The notes beneath the pieces were generated by a model. That model had not been told where the DNA came from, searched no databases, and worked only from the letters and a program-made list of their open reading frames with translations. From positions 1 through 43,545 of the forward strand of contig JAOMCO010000009.1 of assembly GCA_028345055.1 (NCBI GenBank): a stretch of DNA of 43,545 nucleotides, written 5' to 3'. The stretch is from Candidatus Thioglobus sp. (GTDB lineage Bacteria > Pseudomonadota > Gammaproteobacteria > PS1 > Pseudothioglobaceae). The translations under genes were made by a program, and so were the position numbers. Of the stretch, positions 8,331 through 18,439 are shown in pieces (position 1 is the stretch's first letter; each line of letters opens with the position of its first letter).

Positions 8331-9803
8331 ATGATGAAACATTACAAACACTACATTAATGGAGAATTCACTGAAGGTTCAGAAAAATTTGAAACCTTAA
8401 ACCCTGCCAATGGTATCCCATGGGCAACCTTTCCTGCGGCTTCAGAGCAAGAGTCAAATTTAGCTATAGAGTCTGCTCACTCGGCTCTTTACAAGGGGGC
8501 TTGGTCAAAACTAACAGCAACACAAAGGGGTAAATTAATCCATAAGCTTGGTGATTTAATTGCTAAAAATGCTTCTGAACTTGGAGAGCTAGAAACACAG
8601 GATAGTGGCAAACTTGCAGTTGAGACAAGAGCCCAATCGAGCTATGTAGCAGACTATTACTATTACTATGCCGGCTTAGCAGATAAGATTCAGGGAGAAG
8701 TTCTGCCTATTGATAAGCCTAATATGCAGGTTTTCACAACTCGTGAACCTATTGGCGTTGTGGTTGCCATTGTGCCGTGGAATGCGCAGTTGTTTCTCTC
8801 CGCCACTAAAATTGCCCCTGCACTAGCGGCCGGCAATACAGTGGTTGTTAAGGCTTCTGAACAAGCCCCTGCAGCATTATTTAAATTTGCTGAATTGGTT
8901 GATGAATGCGGTTTTCCACCTGGAGTAATTAATGTCATTACTGGTTTTGCTGATCCGTGCGGAAAGACTCTCACTAAACACCCTAAGGTTGCGAGAATAG
9001 CCTTTACTGGGGGTACTGATGTTGCAAAACATATTGTAAGAAACAGCGCTGAAAACTTTGCTCATGTTAGCCTTGAACTAGGGGGCAAATCACCCATGAT
9101 AATATTTGAAGACTGTAATATTGATGGAGCTGTTAACGGCATTATTGCTGGTAACTTTGGAGCATCTGGACAGAGCTGTGTTGCTGGATCAAGGGTATTT
9201 ATTCATAGATCGATTCACTCTCAAATAATTAATCTTCTTAAGGAGCGCGCAAAAAACATAGTCGTTGGAGACCCTTTAGACAGTAAAACTCAAGTTGGGC
9301 CACTTGCCACTCTTCATCAAGTTGAAAGAGCTTCAAAGGTCATTAAGAGCTCAGTTAAACAGGGCGCCAATTTGGTTTTTGGGGGTAAACAGCCTAATCA
9401 GCTTAAAGAAGGGTGGTATTTTGAGCCCACCCTTTTAGACTGTCCAAACCAGGAATTTGATTGCGTAAAAACAGAGCTCTTTGCTCCTGTTATCAGTGTA
9501 ATTGCATTTGATACAGAAGAGGAGGCAATAGAAATGGCTAACGACTCTGACTATGGTCTAGGCTCTGGGGTCTTCACTGAAAACTTAGCTAGAGCTCATC
9601 GCGTCAGTGCCAAAATTCACTCAGGCATTGTTTGGATTAATACCTACAGAGCAATATCTCCGATATCGCCTTTTGGTGGCGTTAAGCAAAGTGGTGGAAG
9701 TCGAGAAGCAGGCATTGATGCAATTCATGAATATACCCGAACTAAAACAACGTGGATTAATACCTCTTCGGAGCCTATGAGCAATCCATTTATAATAAGG
9801 TAG
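8331..9803 (+). CDS. NAD(P)-dependent aldehyde dehydrogenase
   Basis: This 490-residue enzyme of the ALDH superfamily oxidises an aldehyde to the acid. Catalytic Glu249 (LELGGKSP) and Cys283 (GQSCVAG) are 34 residues apart, as in classical ALDHs. The cofactor segment VVAIVPWN and the FTGG turn (IAFTGGTD) are intact. The protein begins MMKHYKHYINGEF. A second ATG at 8334 is equally possible. It lies 8 nt after the monooxygenase and 33 nt before the PcaC-like gene. It is most similar in style to semialdehyde or betaine-aldehyde dehydrogenases. The substrate is probably an aldehyde made in the same pathway. Confidence 0.93.
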   Translation: MMKHYKHYINGEFTEGSEKFETLNPANGIPWATFPAASEQESNLAIESAHSALYKGAWSKLTATQRGKLIHKLGDLIAKNASELGELETQDSGKLAVETRAQSSYVADYYYYYAGLADKIQGEVLPIDKPNMQVFTTREPIGVVVAIVPWNAQLFLSATKIAPALAAGNTVVVKASEQAPAALFKFAELVDECGFPPGVINVITGFADPCGKTLTKHPKVARIAFTGGTDVAKHIVRNSAENFAHVSLELGGKSPMIIFEDCNIDGAVNGIIAGNFGASGQSCVAGSRVFIHRSIHSQIINLLKERAKNIVVGDPLDSKTQVGPLATLHQVERASKVIKSSVKQGANLVFGGKQPNQLKEGWYFEPTLLDCPNQEFDCVKTELFAPVISVIAFDTEEEAIEMANDSDYGLGSGVFTENLARAHRVSAKIHSGIVWINTYRAISPISPFGGVKQSGGSREAGIDAIHEYTRTKTTWINTSSEPMSNPFIIR

Positions 9804-9836
9804 TAATTTCTTAACAGGCTTGTAATGGAGTAGATT

Positions 9837-10217
9837 ATGGACAAAAAATTATTTGAACTTGGACTATCGAAAAGAAAGGCTACGCTTGGCAAAGAGTATG
9901 TTGAAAAAAACTTAGATGCTGCTGATGATTTCAATGAAGATTTTCAAAAACAAATGACCGAATGGTGTTGGGGTTTCGGCTGGGGTGATGAAACGATTGA
10001 TGCGAAAACAAGATCAATGATGAATCTCACTATGCTTGCAGCACTTGGAAAAATGGACGAATTTGAAGTTCACCTAAAAGGAGCATTAACTAATGGAGTA
10101 AGTATTAATGAAATAAAATCAATTCTTCATGTTATTGCAATCTATTGTGGGGTTCCTCAAGGCGTAGAGTGTTTTAAAGTTGCCAGAACTATTCTAGAAG
10201 AAGCTGGTGAACTCTAA
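9837..10217 (+). CDS. Carboxymuconolactone decarboxylase (PcaC-like) family protein
   Basis: This 126-residue all-helical protein keeps the pattern of 4-carboxymuconolactone decarboxylase, including YVEKNLDAADDF near the start, TEWCWGFGWG (41-50), the HLKGALTNGV helix (79-88) and AIYCGVPQG (101-109). The AhpD-type CxxC is absent, so it is not a thiol peroxidase. PcaC works in the beta-ketoadipate pathway, often beside or fused to the hydrolase PcaD, but no ring-cleavage dioxygenase is present here. A GGAG ribosome site precedes the ATG. It is the last gene of the module. Its stop codon interleaves with that of the convergent exporter gene. Confidence 0.88.
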   Translation: MDKKLFELGLSKRKATLGKEYVEKNLDAADDFNEDFQKQMTEWCWGFGWGDETIDAKTRSMMNLTMLAALGKMDEFEVHLKGALTNGVSINEIKSILHVIAIYCGVPQGVECFKVARTILEEAGEL

Positions 10218-11110
10218 CTTTTTATATTTCTGAGAGATTTTCTAGAGGTTGTAATAGCAACCCCACAAGAAATGAGAATAACCCCAGCTAGAGCGCTTAA
10301 ACCAATTGTCTCTCCAAATAAAATCCAGGCTTGAATAGCAACCAAAGGCGCAACTAAATAAAAATAACTACCAACGCTGGCAGAAGCGCCATGTTTTATC
10401 ATTGTCATTAGTAACAAAATTGCACCAATGGATAAAGCAAGCACTTGCCATGTCATTGCTAAAATAAAAGTACTGGACCAAATAACTTCACCATTTTCAA
10501 AAAATAAAACAATCACAATACACAAAATCGATGCACTAAAGTATTGAACACATGGACCGCTAAACAAATTCATATTACTGCAAAAGCGCTTCTGATAAAT
10601 CGTTCCAATAGAGATGGCAAATAAGGAGATAATGACAGCAAAAACTGCCCAAATGGGGAACCCATCAAACATTATCTGTCTAGTCAAATCTAGGCTATCA
10701 AACAAAACTAAGTATAAACCAACCAGCCCAATGATAAGCCCAAGCCATTGTTTCTTGGAGACCCGCTCTTTTAACAAAACTCCAGCCATAAGAGCCATTC
10801 CTAAGGGCTGGAGCCCAATAATCATAGCGCCTAATCCAGCTGGCATCCCCCACTTAAGGGCCTGAAAAACTCCTCCTAAATAGACCCCATGTATTAATGC
10901 ACCAGCAATCATCAGATGAAAAAAATCTTTTCTTGAATCTGGCCAAGGACTTTTCTTATAAATAATTATCACAAACAAAAATAAAAGTGTGATTACAAAA
11001 CGATATGACAGAAGAGTGAAGGGCTCAGCATATGGAAGTCCATACTTTGCTGCGATGAAACCTGTACTCCAAATCCAGACAAATATCCACGGTATAAATT
11101 TAGTATTCAT
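10214..11110 (-). CDS. EamA/DMT-family transporter
   Basis: This 298-residue integral membrane protein has about ten hydrophobic helices arranged as two EamA repeats, the usual size of drug/metabolite transporters (RhaT/YdcZ/RarD relatives). Typical segments are the N-terminal WIFVWIWSTGFIAAKYGLP and GAMIIGLQPLGMALMAG. Such proteins usually export amino acids, metabolites or toxic compounds. The substrate is unknown. AAGGA lies a few bases ahead of the ATG. It is transcribed toward the catabolic operon and overlaps its last gene by 4 nt, so it is a separate unit but could export a pathway product. Confidence 0.9.
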   Translation of the reverse strand: MNTKFIPWIFVWIWSTGFIAAKYGLPYAEPFTLLSYRFVITLLFLFVIIIYKKSPWPDSRKDFFHLMIAGALIHGVYLGGVFQALKWGMPAGLGAMIIGLQPLGMALMAGVLLKERVSKKQWLGLIIGLVGLYLVLFDSLDLTRQIMFDGFPIWAVFAVIISLFAISIGTIYQKRFCSNMNLFSGPCVQYFSASILCIVIVLFFENGEVIWSSTFILAMTWQVLALSIGAILLLMTMIKHGASASVGSYFYLVAPLVAIQAWILFGETIGLSALAGVILISCGVAITTSRKSLRNIKS

Positions 11111-11228
11111 TTGAATAGTCCTTTCGTGGCTTATTCACTTCTTTTGGTTTCATAGTGCCTCTCGGCGAAGTTAGCATTATTTAAACTAATTTTATAGATA
11201 AATCATGACTATTAAATAGAAACCCAAG

Positions 11229-11256
11229 TTGAGGGATATCATGATTAGACTATAAT
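11229..11256 (+). promoter_or_regulatory. Sigma-70 promoter of dsbD
   Basis: TTGAGG (11229-11234), a 16-nt spacer and a perfect TATAAT (11251-11256) predict a start near 11263, only about 20 nt before the dsbD ATG. The first transcribed bases form a small hairpin, CTATTG-ATT-CAATAG (11262-11276). No Shine-Dalgarno sequence precedes the ATG. Confidence 0.75.
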
Positions 11257-11284
11257 TAGCGCTATTGATTCAATAGTAAATTTT

Positions 11285-13123
11285 ATGAAACATTTTTGTC
11301 TTTTTAGTTTTTTAATTTTGCTGAATATTTTTTCTCAATCTTCAGCAGAAACACTCTCAGTTAGTACTGAACTTGAATCAGAAAATTCTGCTAATTCATC
11401 AGTCATATCACTTGAAAAAGAGTCTCAAAAGATTGGTCATCCCCTTCCAGTCAATGAGGCTTTTAAATTAAGTGCAATATTATTAAATAACAATGAAGTC
11501 TCTATTCGCTGGCTTGTTGAAGAAGACTATTATCTCTATAAGGATAAAATTGCTTTCTCTTTTGAAGAGTCCTCAATTGAAAACATAAATTTTCCTGTTG
11601 CAAAAATTAAGAATGATGAGTTTTTTGGTGAAGTTAGCGTTTATAACACCCCCTTAGAGATATTAATCGAGCTAAACAACAAGCAAAGAAGTTCTGTAAT
11701 AGTTACTATAGAGCACCAAGGCTGCTGGGAGGGCGGTGTTTGCTATCCACCACAGGCTGACAGGCTTGACGTTGACTTGGAAGGATCAAAAAAAACTCCC
11801 CTACCAAAAAATGAGCTAACAACTGATGACGAAATGAAAGTATCTGAGCAATTTCAACAAGGTGGATTGACATTGTTGATTGCTGCATTTTTAGCTGGCC
11901 TAGCTCTATCTTGGACACCCTGCGTCTACCCAATGGTGCCAATCTTATCGGGAATAATTATTGGTCAAAAGGAAACGCCTAGTAATTTTAATGCCGTCTT
12001 GATGTCAGTTACCTTTGTTCTCTCCATGTCACTAGCTTATGGATTAATTGGGGCCTCTGCAGGCTACTTTGGCGCTGGGATAAATATACAAGCTATCATG
12101 CAAACACCTTGGGTGCTTTTTGTATTTAGTATTATTTTTGTTCTGCTCGCACTATCGATGTTTGGACTATATGATATTCAGCTGCCGGTTGGGCTACAAA
12201 CTAAACTTACAAATATTAGCAACTCTCAGTCAGGAGGTAACTTTATAGGTGTAAGTATAATGGGCTTTTTGTCTGCTCTAATTGTTGGGCCCTGTGTTAC
12301 TCCATTTCTTGCAACAGCTTTAAGTTATGTCATAGCTGGTGGTAGCCCTTTAAAGGGTGGCCTGAGTCTGTTTGCTATGGGCATAGGAATGGGCGTTCCT
12401 CTGATCATAATTTGTGGCTGGGGGGTTAATACTCTTCCAAAGGCAGGCCCATGGATGGAAAATGTAAAGAAGGTTTTTGGCTTTGCAATGATTGCAGTAG
12501 CGCTCTATCTTTTAGATAGAATCTTATCCCCCTTATTATCATTAATTCTTTGGGCGCTCTTCTTTACGCTAGCTCCCATAATGCTTGGAATCTTTAAAAA
12601 TTTAAACAAATCATTAGGTTTGCTCGGTCTATTTTTTAAACTTTTTTCTCTAATATTTTTAATCTATGGTCTTATGCTATGGTCACTTGTTTTAAAAGGA
12701 GGTGGAGACATTCAGCAACCTCTAGACTCAATAATCTATGGCGATAAAATAGACTCATCAAATAATGCTGAATTTCAAATAATAAAAGATGAAGCTCAGC
12801 TTAGTTCATTGATATCAAAAACTAGCTCAAATGACAAGATACTTGTTCTTAAGTTTTATGCAGAGTGGTGCATTGCATGCAAAAAACTTGAGAGAGTGGT
12901 CTTTAAAGACTCAATAGTTAATGAGTCCCTCAAAGGATCAATGACTTATACTGTTGATGTAACAAAAAATACCCTACTTAATCAGTCTATTTTGTCAAGA
13001 TTCTCACTTGTTGGCCCACCAGCAATTTTATTTTTTAAGGATGGTAAAGAGGCAAGGTCTCATAGAATTATTGGCGAAGTAAGTTCAGAAGAACTTACAA
13101 GTCGCTTAAATAGTTTAAAGTAA
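11285..13123 (+). CDS. dsbD: Thiol:disulfide interchange protein DsbD
   Basis: DsbD moves electrons from cytosolic thioredoxin across the inner membrane to periplasmic thiol proteins such as DsbC and the cytochrome c maturation system. The 612-residue protein has a signal peptide (about residues 1-21) and three domains. The alpha domain has Cys147 and Cys153 in GCWEGGVCYPP. The eight-helix beta domain has Cys213 (TPCVYPMVP) and Cys337 (GPCVTPF). The gamma thioredoxin domain has Cys529 and Cys532 in WCIAC. All six redox cysteines are therefore present. It is somewhat longer than E. coli DsbD (565), mainly in the N-terminal region. It has its own promoter and stands alone. Confidence 0.97.
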   Translation: MKHFCLFSFLILLNIFSQSSAETLSVSTELESENSANSSVISLEKESQKIGHPLPVNEAFKLSAILLNNNEVSIRWLVEEDYYLYKDKIAFSFEESSIENINFPVAKIKNDEFFGEVSVYNTPLEILIELNNKQRSSVIVTIEHQGCWEGGVCYPPQADRLDVDLEGSKKTPLPKNELTTDDEMKVSEQFQQGGLTLLIAAFLAGLALSWTPCVYPMVPILSGIIIGQKETPSNFNAVLMSVTFVLSMSLAYGLIGASAGYFGAGINIQAIMQTPWVLFVFSIIFVLLALSMFGLYDIQLPVGLQTKLTNISNSQSGGNFIGVSIMGFLSALIVGPCVTPFLATALSYVIAGGSPLKGGLSLFAMGIGMGVPLIIICGWGVNTLPKAGPWMENVKKVFGFAMIAVALYLLDRILSPLLSLILWALFFTLAPIMLGIFKNLNKSLGLLGLFFKLFSLIFLIYGLMLWSLVLKGGGDIQQPLDSIIYGDKIDSSNNAEFQIIKDEAQLSSLISKTSSNDKILVLKFYAEWCIACKKLERVVFKDSIVNESLKGSMTYTVDVTKNTLLNQSILSRFSLVGPPAILFFKDGKEARSHRIIGEVSSEELTSRLNSLK

Positions 13124-13169
13124 GTATAACTGTAAATTCCTCTAAATGTTTCTATATTGACGCTATATT

Positions 13170-13204
13170 TGTCTAATTTGATGGTAAAATACGTTAATTA
13201 GACA
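13170..13204 (+). promoter_or_regulatory. Candidate promoter and operator of the accBC operon
   Basis: An extended -10 element TGGTAAAAT (13182-13190) lies inside a perfect 9-bp inverted repeat, TGTCTAATT (13170-13178) and AATTAGACA (13196-13204). The repeat arms flank the -10 box, where a bound repressor would block the polymerase. The sequence does not match the BirA operator (TTGTAAACC type). No good -35 box is correctly spaced, which fits an extended -10 promoter. The predicted leader to accB is about 130 nt. Confidence 0.5.
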
Positions 13205-13328
13205 GTTATTAAAATAATATTCAAAGGCTTTAATTTAACATTTTTAAGCCAAAACATATACTTAGAAATATTTTAGCCATAAGCTAGAGAGTTACTTTTA
13301 ATGAAAAAATAATTAAATAGGAGCATCG

Positions 13329-13772
13329 ATGGATATTCGCAAAGTTAAAAAACTAATGGAGCTTCTGGAAGAGTCAGGGATGGCTGAAATTGAAATTAAA
13401 GAGGGCGAAGAGTCAGTTAAAATTTCAAGATTTGGTAGCTCACCACCAGCTCAACCCCCAGTTCAGTCTTTCGTTCAACAGCCAATTGCAAGTTCCCTGC
13501 CAGCTGCCTCTGCTGCTGCACCTGAAACCCAAACAAATGATCAATCAATTGTCTCGCCAATGGTTGGTACGTTTTATTCAGCACCCTCACCAACTGCTAA
13601 GCCATTTGTAACTGTTGGGCAAAAAATTAATCAGGGCGACACTATAGGAATTATCGAAGCAATGAAAATAATGAACCAAATTGAGGCTGACCGTTCAGGC
13701 ACAGTGATTGAAATTTTGGTCAAAGATGGTGAGGCTATTGAATTTGGACAATCATTAATTACTATAGAATGA
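13329..13772 (+). CDS. accB: Biotin carboxyl carrier protein of acetyl-CoA carboxylase
   Basis: This 147-residue protein carries the biotin that shuttles CO2 in acetyl-CoA carboxylase, the first step of fatty-acid synthesis. It has an N-terminal domain (1-35), a flexible Pro/Ala/Gln-rich linker (about 38-72) and a C-terminal biotinyl domain. Biotin attaches to Lys113 in [10 protein letters not shown]. An AGGAG ribosome site precedes the ATG. Its stop overlaps the accC start (ATGA). The length and domain order match E. coli AccB (156 residues). Confidence 0.98.
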   Translation: MDIRKVKKLMELLEESGMAEIEIKEGEESVKISRFGSSPPAQPPVQSFVQQPIASSLPAASAAAPETQTNDQSIVSPMVGTFYSAPSPTAKPFVTVGQKINQGDTIGIIEAMKIMNQIEADRSGTVIEILVKDGEAIEFGQSLITIE

Positions 13773-15121
13773 GCTCAATTAAAAAAGTCTTAATAGCAAA
13801 TCGTGGAGAGATTGCTTTAAGAATTCTCAGAGCTTGTAAGGAGCTTGGAATTCAAACAGTCGCAGTATACTCAACTGCAGATAAAGATTTAAAGCATGTA
13901 AGACTCGCTGATGAAGCAGTATGTATTGGACCACACCCGTCAGTTAAAAGCTATCTAAATATACCGGCAATTATCAGTGCAGCTGAGGTGACTCATGCTG
14001 ATGCAATTCATCCTGGCTATGGCTTTCTTTCTGAAAATGCAGACTTTGCAGAGCAAGTTGAACAAAGTGGTTTTATCTTTATAGGACCAAGAGCTGAAAA
14101 TATAAGAGTCATGGGTGATAAAGTTGCGGCTATTGAAGCAATGAAAAGCTCTGGTGTGCCATGTGTTCCGGGATCAGATGGAGCATTAGATGACAACGAA
14201 AAAAGAAGCATTAAGCTTGCAAAAGAAATTGGACTTCCAATAATTATTAAAGCCTCAGGTGGAGGAGGAGGTCGTGGCATGAGAGTTGTCGAGTCTGAAA
14301 AAGATCTGATTGAATCTATAGAACTTACTCAGTCTGAAGCCTTAAGTTTTTTTGGCAATGGGGAAGTCTATATGGAAAAATTTCTCACAACTCCTCGACA
14401 TGTCGAAATTCAAGTTCTTGCAGACCAACATGGTAATGCTGTTCATCTCGGAGAAAGGGACTGCTCTATGCAAAGACGACATCAAAAAGTTGTTGAGGAG
14501 GCGCCTGCTCCAGGTATATCAGCAAAACTAAGGGATAAAATTGGAACTATTTGCTCTGAAGCATGTAAAAAAATTAATTATCGTGGTGCTGGAACCTTTG
14601 AGTTCCTTTTTGACAACAACCAGTTTTACTTTATTGAAATGAATACCCGAGTTCAAGTTGAACATCCAGTCACTGAAATGATTACTGGTATTGACATTGT
14701 GCGAGAGCAAATCTTAATCGCTGGTGGAGACAAATTATCCATTTCACAAGACGATGTTAAAATTAAAGGCCATGCAATAGAATGTAGAATTAATGCTGAA
14801 GATCCTGAAACATTCATGCCCTCCCCTGGAAAAATTACTCAGTATCATGCTGCAGGTGGCTTAGGAGTTAGAATAGACTCTCATGTATACAACGGATATA
14901 ATGTTCCCCCCCACTATGATTCAATGATTGGCAAAGTCATAACTTATGGTGAGAACAGAGATAACGCAATCATTAAAATGCAAAATGCACTGGATGAAAT
15001 GGTTATTGATGGAATTAAAACGAATATTCCACTTCAGCGATCAATTATGGCTGATAAAGTCTTTAATAAAGGTGGGATGAACATACATTATCTTGAAAAG
15101 ATGCTTGGAGAAGAAGAATGA
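13769..15121 (+). CDS. accC: Biotin carboxylase subunit of acetyl-CoA carboxylase
   Basis: AccC carboxylates the biotin on AccB using ATP and bicarbonate. The 450-residue length matches E. coli AccC (449). The start [19 protein letters not shown], the ATP-grasp glycine-rich loop [11 protein letters not shown] and the catalytic region [14 protein letters not shown] are all intact. It overlaps accB by 4 nt and argC by 4 nt, so the three genes are translationally coupled. The accBC pair is standard, while argC directly behind it is less common. Confidence 0.98.
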   Translation: MSSIKKVLIANRGEIALRILRACKELGIQTVAVYSTADKDLKHVRLADEAVCIGPHPSVKSYLNIPAIISAAEVTHADAIHPGYGFLSENADFAEQVEQSGFIFIGPRAENIRVMGDKVAAIEAMKSSGVPCVPGSDGALDDNEKRSIKLAKEIGLPIIIKASGGGGGRGMRVVESEKDLIESIELTQSEALSFFGNGEVYMEKFLTTPRHVEIQVLADQHGNAVHLGERDCSMQRRHQKVVEEAPAPGISAKLRDKIGTICSEACKKINYRGAGTFEFLFDNNQFYFIEMNTRVQVEHPVTEMITGIDIVREQILIAGGDKLSISQDDVKIKGHAIECRINAEDPETFMPSPGKITQYHAAGGLGVRIDSHVYNGYNVPPHYDSMIGKVITYGENRDNAIIKMQNALDEMVIDGIKTNIPLQRSIMADKVFNKGGMNIHYLEKMLGEEE

Positions 15122-16152
15122 AAGTTAAAGTTGGAATCATAGGTGGCTCAGGTTATACCGGATTAGAGCTGCTGCGTATTTTGCGCCAGCACCCTAGCGC
15201 TGAAGTTCATGTAATGACTTCTAGAGCACTTGAGGGGAAAAAGCTATATGACGTTTTTCCAAATATGCATGGCATTTCTAATTTAACATATCTGCTCCCT
15301 GATGACGATAAATTATATGAGTGTGATATAGTTTTCTTTGCTACGCCACATGGCGTTGCAATGAATAATGCAGGCCTGTTTCTTGAAAGGAATATTAAGG
15401 TTGTAGATCTTGGTGCTGACTTTAGAATTAATGATTCAAAGATATGGTCTAACTGGTACAACATGGAGCATACTGAAGAATCCCTTTTGAATGAAGCAGT
15501 TTATGGACAACCAGAGATTTATAGGGAGACAATTAAGGAGGCTCGACTAATTGCAAATCCTGGCTGTTATCCAACAGCTGTTCTTCTTGCATTAAAGCCA
15601 CTCCTAGAGAAAAACCTTATTGATCCTTCAAATATAATTGCAGATTGTAAATCTGGTGCGAGTGGCGCTGGTCGCAATGCCAATCAAGCCACTTTACTGT
15701 GTGAAATAACTGAAAGTTTTAAGCCTTATGGAGTTAGTGGACATAGGCACTTTCCAGAAATAAAGCAAGAACTCGAGTCTATTTCTGAATGTCCAGTTGG
15801 CCTTACGTTTACGCCTCACCTGCTTCCAATGAGTCGTGGCATTGAGGCTACAATTTATGCTGACCTAGTTGACTCTAAAGCAGATATTTTAGCTTGTTTC
15901 GAAAATGCCTACAAAAACGAAGAATTTGTTAAAATATTACCTGAAGGTGTCTATCCTGAAACCCGCTCAGTTAAGTCTTCTAATTATTGTCAGATTTCAG
16001 TTCAGTATGTTGAACACAGTAATAAGCTTGTAATTATGTCAGTCATTGACAACCTGGGTAAAGGTGCTGCAGGCCAGGCAATTCAAAATATGAATTTAAT
16101 GTTTGGGCTCAACGAACAGGAAGGTCTTCTCCAAATGGGGCTTTTGCCTTAA
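15118..16152 (+). CDS. argC: N-acetyl-gamma-glutamyl-phosphate reductase
   Basis: ArgC makes N-acetylglutamate semialdehyde in arginine synthesis, using NADPH. The 344-residue protein has the Rossmann start [18 protein letters not shown] and the catalytic Cys150 in ANPGCYPTA. The GHRHFPE segment and the late [15 protein letters not shown] segment, typical of the family, are also present. The length is normal for the long-type ArgC (334-345). The ATG overlaps the accC stop. No other arg gene is in the window. Confidence 0.97.
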   Translation: MKVKVGIIGGSGYTGLELLRILRQHPSAEVHVMTSRALEGKKLYDVFPNMHGISNLTYLLPDDDKLYECDIVFFATPHGVAMNNAGLFLERNIKVVDLGADFRINDSKIWSNWYNMEHTEESLLNEAVYGQPEIYRETIKEARLIANPGCYPTAVLLALKPLLEKNLIDPSNIIADCKSGASGAGRNANQATLLCEITESFKPYGVSGHRHFPEIKQELESISECPVGLTFTPHLLPMSRGIEATIYADLVDSKADILACFENAYKNEEFVKILPEGVYPETRSVKSSNYCQISVQYVEHSNKLVIMSVIDNLGKGAAGQAIQNMNLMFGLNEQEGLLQMGLLP

Positions 16153-16191
16153 CATTAATTTAACTTGGATAAATGTACGTGGAGATAAGCA

Positions 16192-16545
16192 ATGTTAGCC
16201 AGTGAAATTCAAGATGAAGCCGATATAGTTTTTAGCGATAGTGCAGCTAATAGAGTTGCACAGCTTATTAAAGAGGAAAAAAATCCTGCCTTAAGACTGC
16301 GCGTCTATATTACTGGTGGAGGATGCTCTGGCTTTTCCTATGGATTCACTTTTGATGAAAATTTAAAAGAGGGAGATAGCGGTGTAAATAAACAAGGCGT
16401 CGAATTAGTAATTGATCCAATGAGCTATCAATATTTAATGGGCTCCACAGTTGACTACCTTGAAGATCTTCAAGGGGCAAGGTTTGTCGTAACTAATCCT
16501 AATGCCAAAACCACTTGTGGTTGTGGCTCTTCTTTTTCAATATAA
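16192..16545 (+). CDS. erpA: Iron-sulfur cluster carrier ErpA (A-type)
   Basis: This 117-residue A-type carrier delivers Fe-S clusters to target enzymes. The three ligand cysteines are Cys45 ([11 protein letters not shown]), Cys109 and Cys111 ([11 protein letters not shown]). The length and the N-terminal extension before FSDSAANRV favour ErpA over IscA or SufA. A GGAGA ribosome site lies upstream of the ATG. It sits between argC (39 nt) and the citrate synthase gene (9 nt), away from any isc or suf genes. Confidence 0.95.
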   Translation: MLASEIQDEADIVFSDSAANRVAQLIKEEKNPALRLRVYITGGGCSGFSYGFTFDENLKEGDSGVNKQGVELVIDPMSYQYLMGSTVDYLEDLQGARFVVTNPNAKTTCGCGSSFSI

Positions 16546-16554
16546 GACAATCAC

Positions 16555-17691
16555 ATGACTGAATATATTCCCGGCCTTGCAGGCGTACCAGCAACCAAAT
16601 CAGCAATTTCCTCAATAGATGGAGAAAAAGGGATTCTTGCCTATAGAGGCTACTCTATTCAAGATCTTGTTGAGCACTCTTCTTTTGAAGAAACTGCCCT
16701 CTTATTAATGAATGGAGAACTTCCATCGCCAAAAGAGCTCGCTAATTTTAAAAATACCTTGCAAAAACGTAATGAAGTAAAGCGCAAAATCCGTCACTTG
16801 CTTTGGTCACTTCCTTCAACTGGACACTCAATGGATGTTCTTCAGACTGCAATAGCTTCAATGGCGACCTTCTATCCAGATGCTGGCGCATCAGAGCCAG
16901 ACTCATCTTATACACAAAATGCACTTATCAAAATTATATCAAATATGAGTACGCTGGTCGCAATGTGGACTCGGATAAGCCGAGGTTATGACCCTATACC
17001 TCCAAGTAAAACGATGTCTTATGCTGAAAACTTCATGTATATGTGTTTTGGAGAAGAGTCAGATCCAGAAATTGTTGATCTTTTAGATGCCTCTTTAATT
17101 CTTCATGCAGAACATACAATTAATGCATCAACATTTTCAACAATGGTGACAGCCTCTTCTCTAGCCAATCCTTTTGCCTCTATCGCAGCTGGAGTTGGAA
17201 CACTAGCTGGTCCTCTTCATGGCAATGCTAATGAAAATGTACTCATAATGCTTGATGAAATTGGCTCTCCAAAAAACGCACGCAAATGGATTGAAGATAG
17301 ACTTAAAAATAAACAAGTTATCTGGGGAATGGGTCATCGTGAATACAAAACTAAGGACCCTAGAGCAACTATTCTTGAGAGAATGATCAAAACCTACATT
17401 GAGAAAAATGGCCTTAATTTATCTAACCGATTCGAAACAGCTCTTGAGGTTGAGAGCATCTGTAATGAGCTGTTATCTGAAAAAGGGGTCTACCCTAATG
17501 TCGACTTTTACTCAGGCATTCTTTACTCTGAAATATTTAAGTTTACCAAGGAACACTTTACCTCAATTTTTGCTATGGCGCGATCAGCAGGATGGGTCGC
17601 ACACTGGCATGAACAAGTGAGTGACAACAGAATTTTCAGACCAACTCAAATATATATTGGTGCAGACTTTAGGGATTACCCTACTAAATAA
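16555..17691 (+). CDS. gltA: Citrate synthase, type II-like (378 residues)
   Basis: This enzyme condenses acetyl-CoA and oxaloacetate at the entry to the TCA cycle. The catalytic triad is visible: His222 (GPLHGNANE), His261 ([14 protein letters not shown]) and Asp317 (VDFYSGILY). At 378 residues it lacks the N-terminal extension of the hexameric NADH-sensitive E. coli enzyme, so it resembles the shorter dimeric form found in Gram-positives, cyanobacteria and methylcitrate synthases. Methylcitrate synthase (PrpC) is an alternative reading, but no prp genes are nearby and the setting is housekeeping. Confidence 0.9.
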   Translation: MTEYIPGLAGVPATKSAISSIDGEKGILAYRGYSIQDLVEHSSFEETALLLMNGELPSPKELANFKNTLQKRNEVKRKIRHLLWSLPSTGHSMDVLQTAIASMATFYPDAGASEPDSSYTQNALIKIISNMSTLVAMWTRISRGYDPIPPSKTMSYAENFMYMCFGEESDPEIVDLLDASLILHAEHTINASTFSTMVTASSLANPFASIAAGVGTLAGPLHGNANENVLIMLDEIGSPKNARKWIEDRLKNKQVIWGMGHREYKTKDPRATILERMIKTYIEKNGLNLSNRFETALEVESICNELLSEKGVYPNVDFYSGILYSEIFKFTKEHFTSIFAMARSAGWVAHWHEQVSDNRIFRPTQIYIGADFRDYPTK

Positions 17692-17693
17692 AA

Positions 17694-18434
17694 ATGGAAA
17701 AGACTACTCACTTTGGCTATAAACAGGTTGATGTTGAAAAAAAACAAGGCCTTGTAAAAGGGGTTTTTGACTCAGTTGCTGGCAAATATGATCTCATGAA
17801 TGATGTAATGTCAATGGGAACCCATAGGCTCTGGAAAAACTACACCATTGCTAGCAGCAACGTGTCAAAGGGTGATCATGTCCTGGATATAGCTGGTGGC
17901 ACAGGTGATCTTGCCATAAAATTTAGAAAAAAAGTTGGTCCTACAGGTAAAGTTATTCTTTCAGATATTAATGAATCAATGCTATTTGAAGGAAGAAAAA
18001 ATCTTTTAAATCATGGTGTTATTGATGTCGACTTTGTTCAGGCAAATGCTGAATCATTGCCCTTTGATGATGGTACCTTTGATTGTGTTAGCATTGCATT
18101 TGGCCTAAGAAATGTTACTCATAAAGACCTAGCACTAGAGCAGATGTTTAGGGTTCTAAAGAAGGGGGGTACGCTTCTAATTTTAGAATTTTCTAAAGTT
18201 GAAAATCAAATGTTAGAAAAAATTTATGACCTCTATTCATTTAACCTTATTCCTAAATTTGGAGAGTTTTTTGCAAACGATGAAGATAGCTATCAATATC
18301 TTGCTGAATCAATTCGCAAACACCCTGATCAAGAAACCCTAAAAACTATGGTTCTTAATGCTGGCTTTGAATTTTGCGAGTATCACAACCTATCTGGAGG
18401 CATTGTTGCACTTCATAAAGCAATAAAAGCCTAG
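17694..18434 (+). CDS. ubiE: Ubiquinone/menaquinone C-methyltransferase UbiE
   Basis: UbiE is a SAM-dependent methyltransferase that adds a ring C-methyl group in ubiquinone synthesis. This 246-residue copy (E. coli 251) has the family start [31 protein letters not shown] in outline and the SAM loop [12 protein letters not shown] at residues 63-74. The characteristic [15 protein letters not shown] segment follows. It is 2 nt after gltA and 5 nt before ubiJ, in the conserved ubiE-ubiJ-ubiB order of gammaproteobacteria. Confidence 0.97.
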   Translation: MEKTTHFGYKQVDVEKKQGLVKGVFDSVAGKYDLMNDVMSMGTHRLWKNYTIASSNVSKGDHVLDIAGGTGDLAIKFRKKVGPTGKVILSDINESMLFEGRKNLLNHGVIDVDFVQANAESLPFDDGTFDCVSIAFGLRNVTHKDLALEQMFRVLKKGGTLLILEFSKVENQMLEKIYDLYSFNLIPKFGEFFANDEDSYQYLAESIRKHPDQETLKTMVLNAGFEFCEYHNLSGGIVALHKAIKA

Positions 18435-18439
18435 CTAAA

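Noticed and set aside
13170-13204. BirA operator upstream of accB
   Set aside because: The arm sequence TGTCTAATT does not match TTGTAAACC, and BirA normally controls bio genes.
16555-17691. 2-methylcitrate synthase (PrpC) as primary call
   Set aside because: No prpB, prpD or acnD is nearby, and the gene sits among core housekeeping genes. It is kept only as an alternative.
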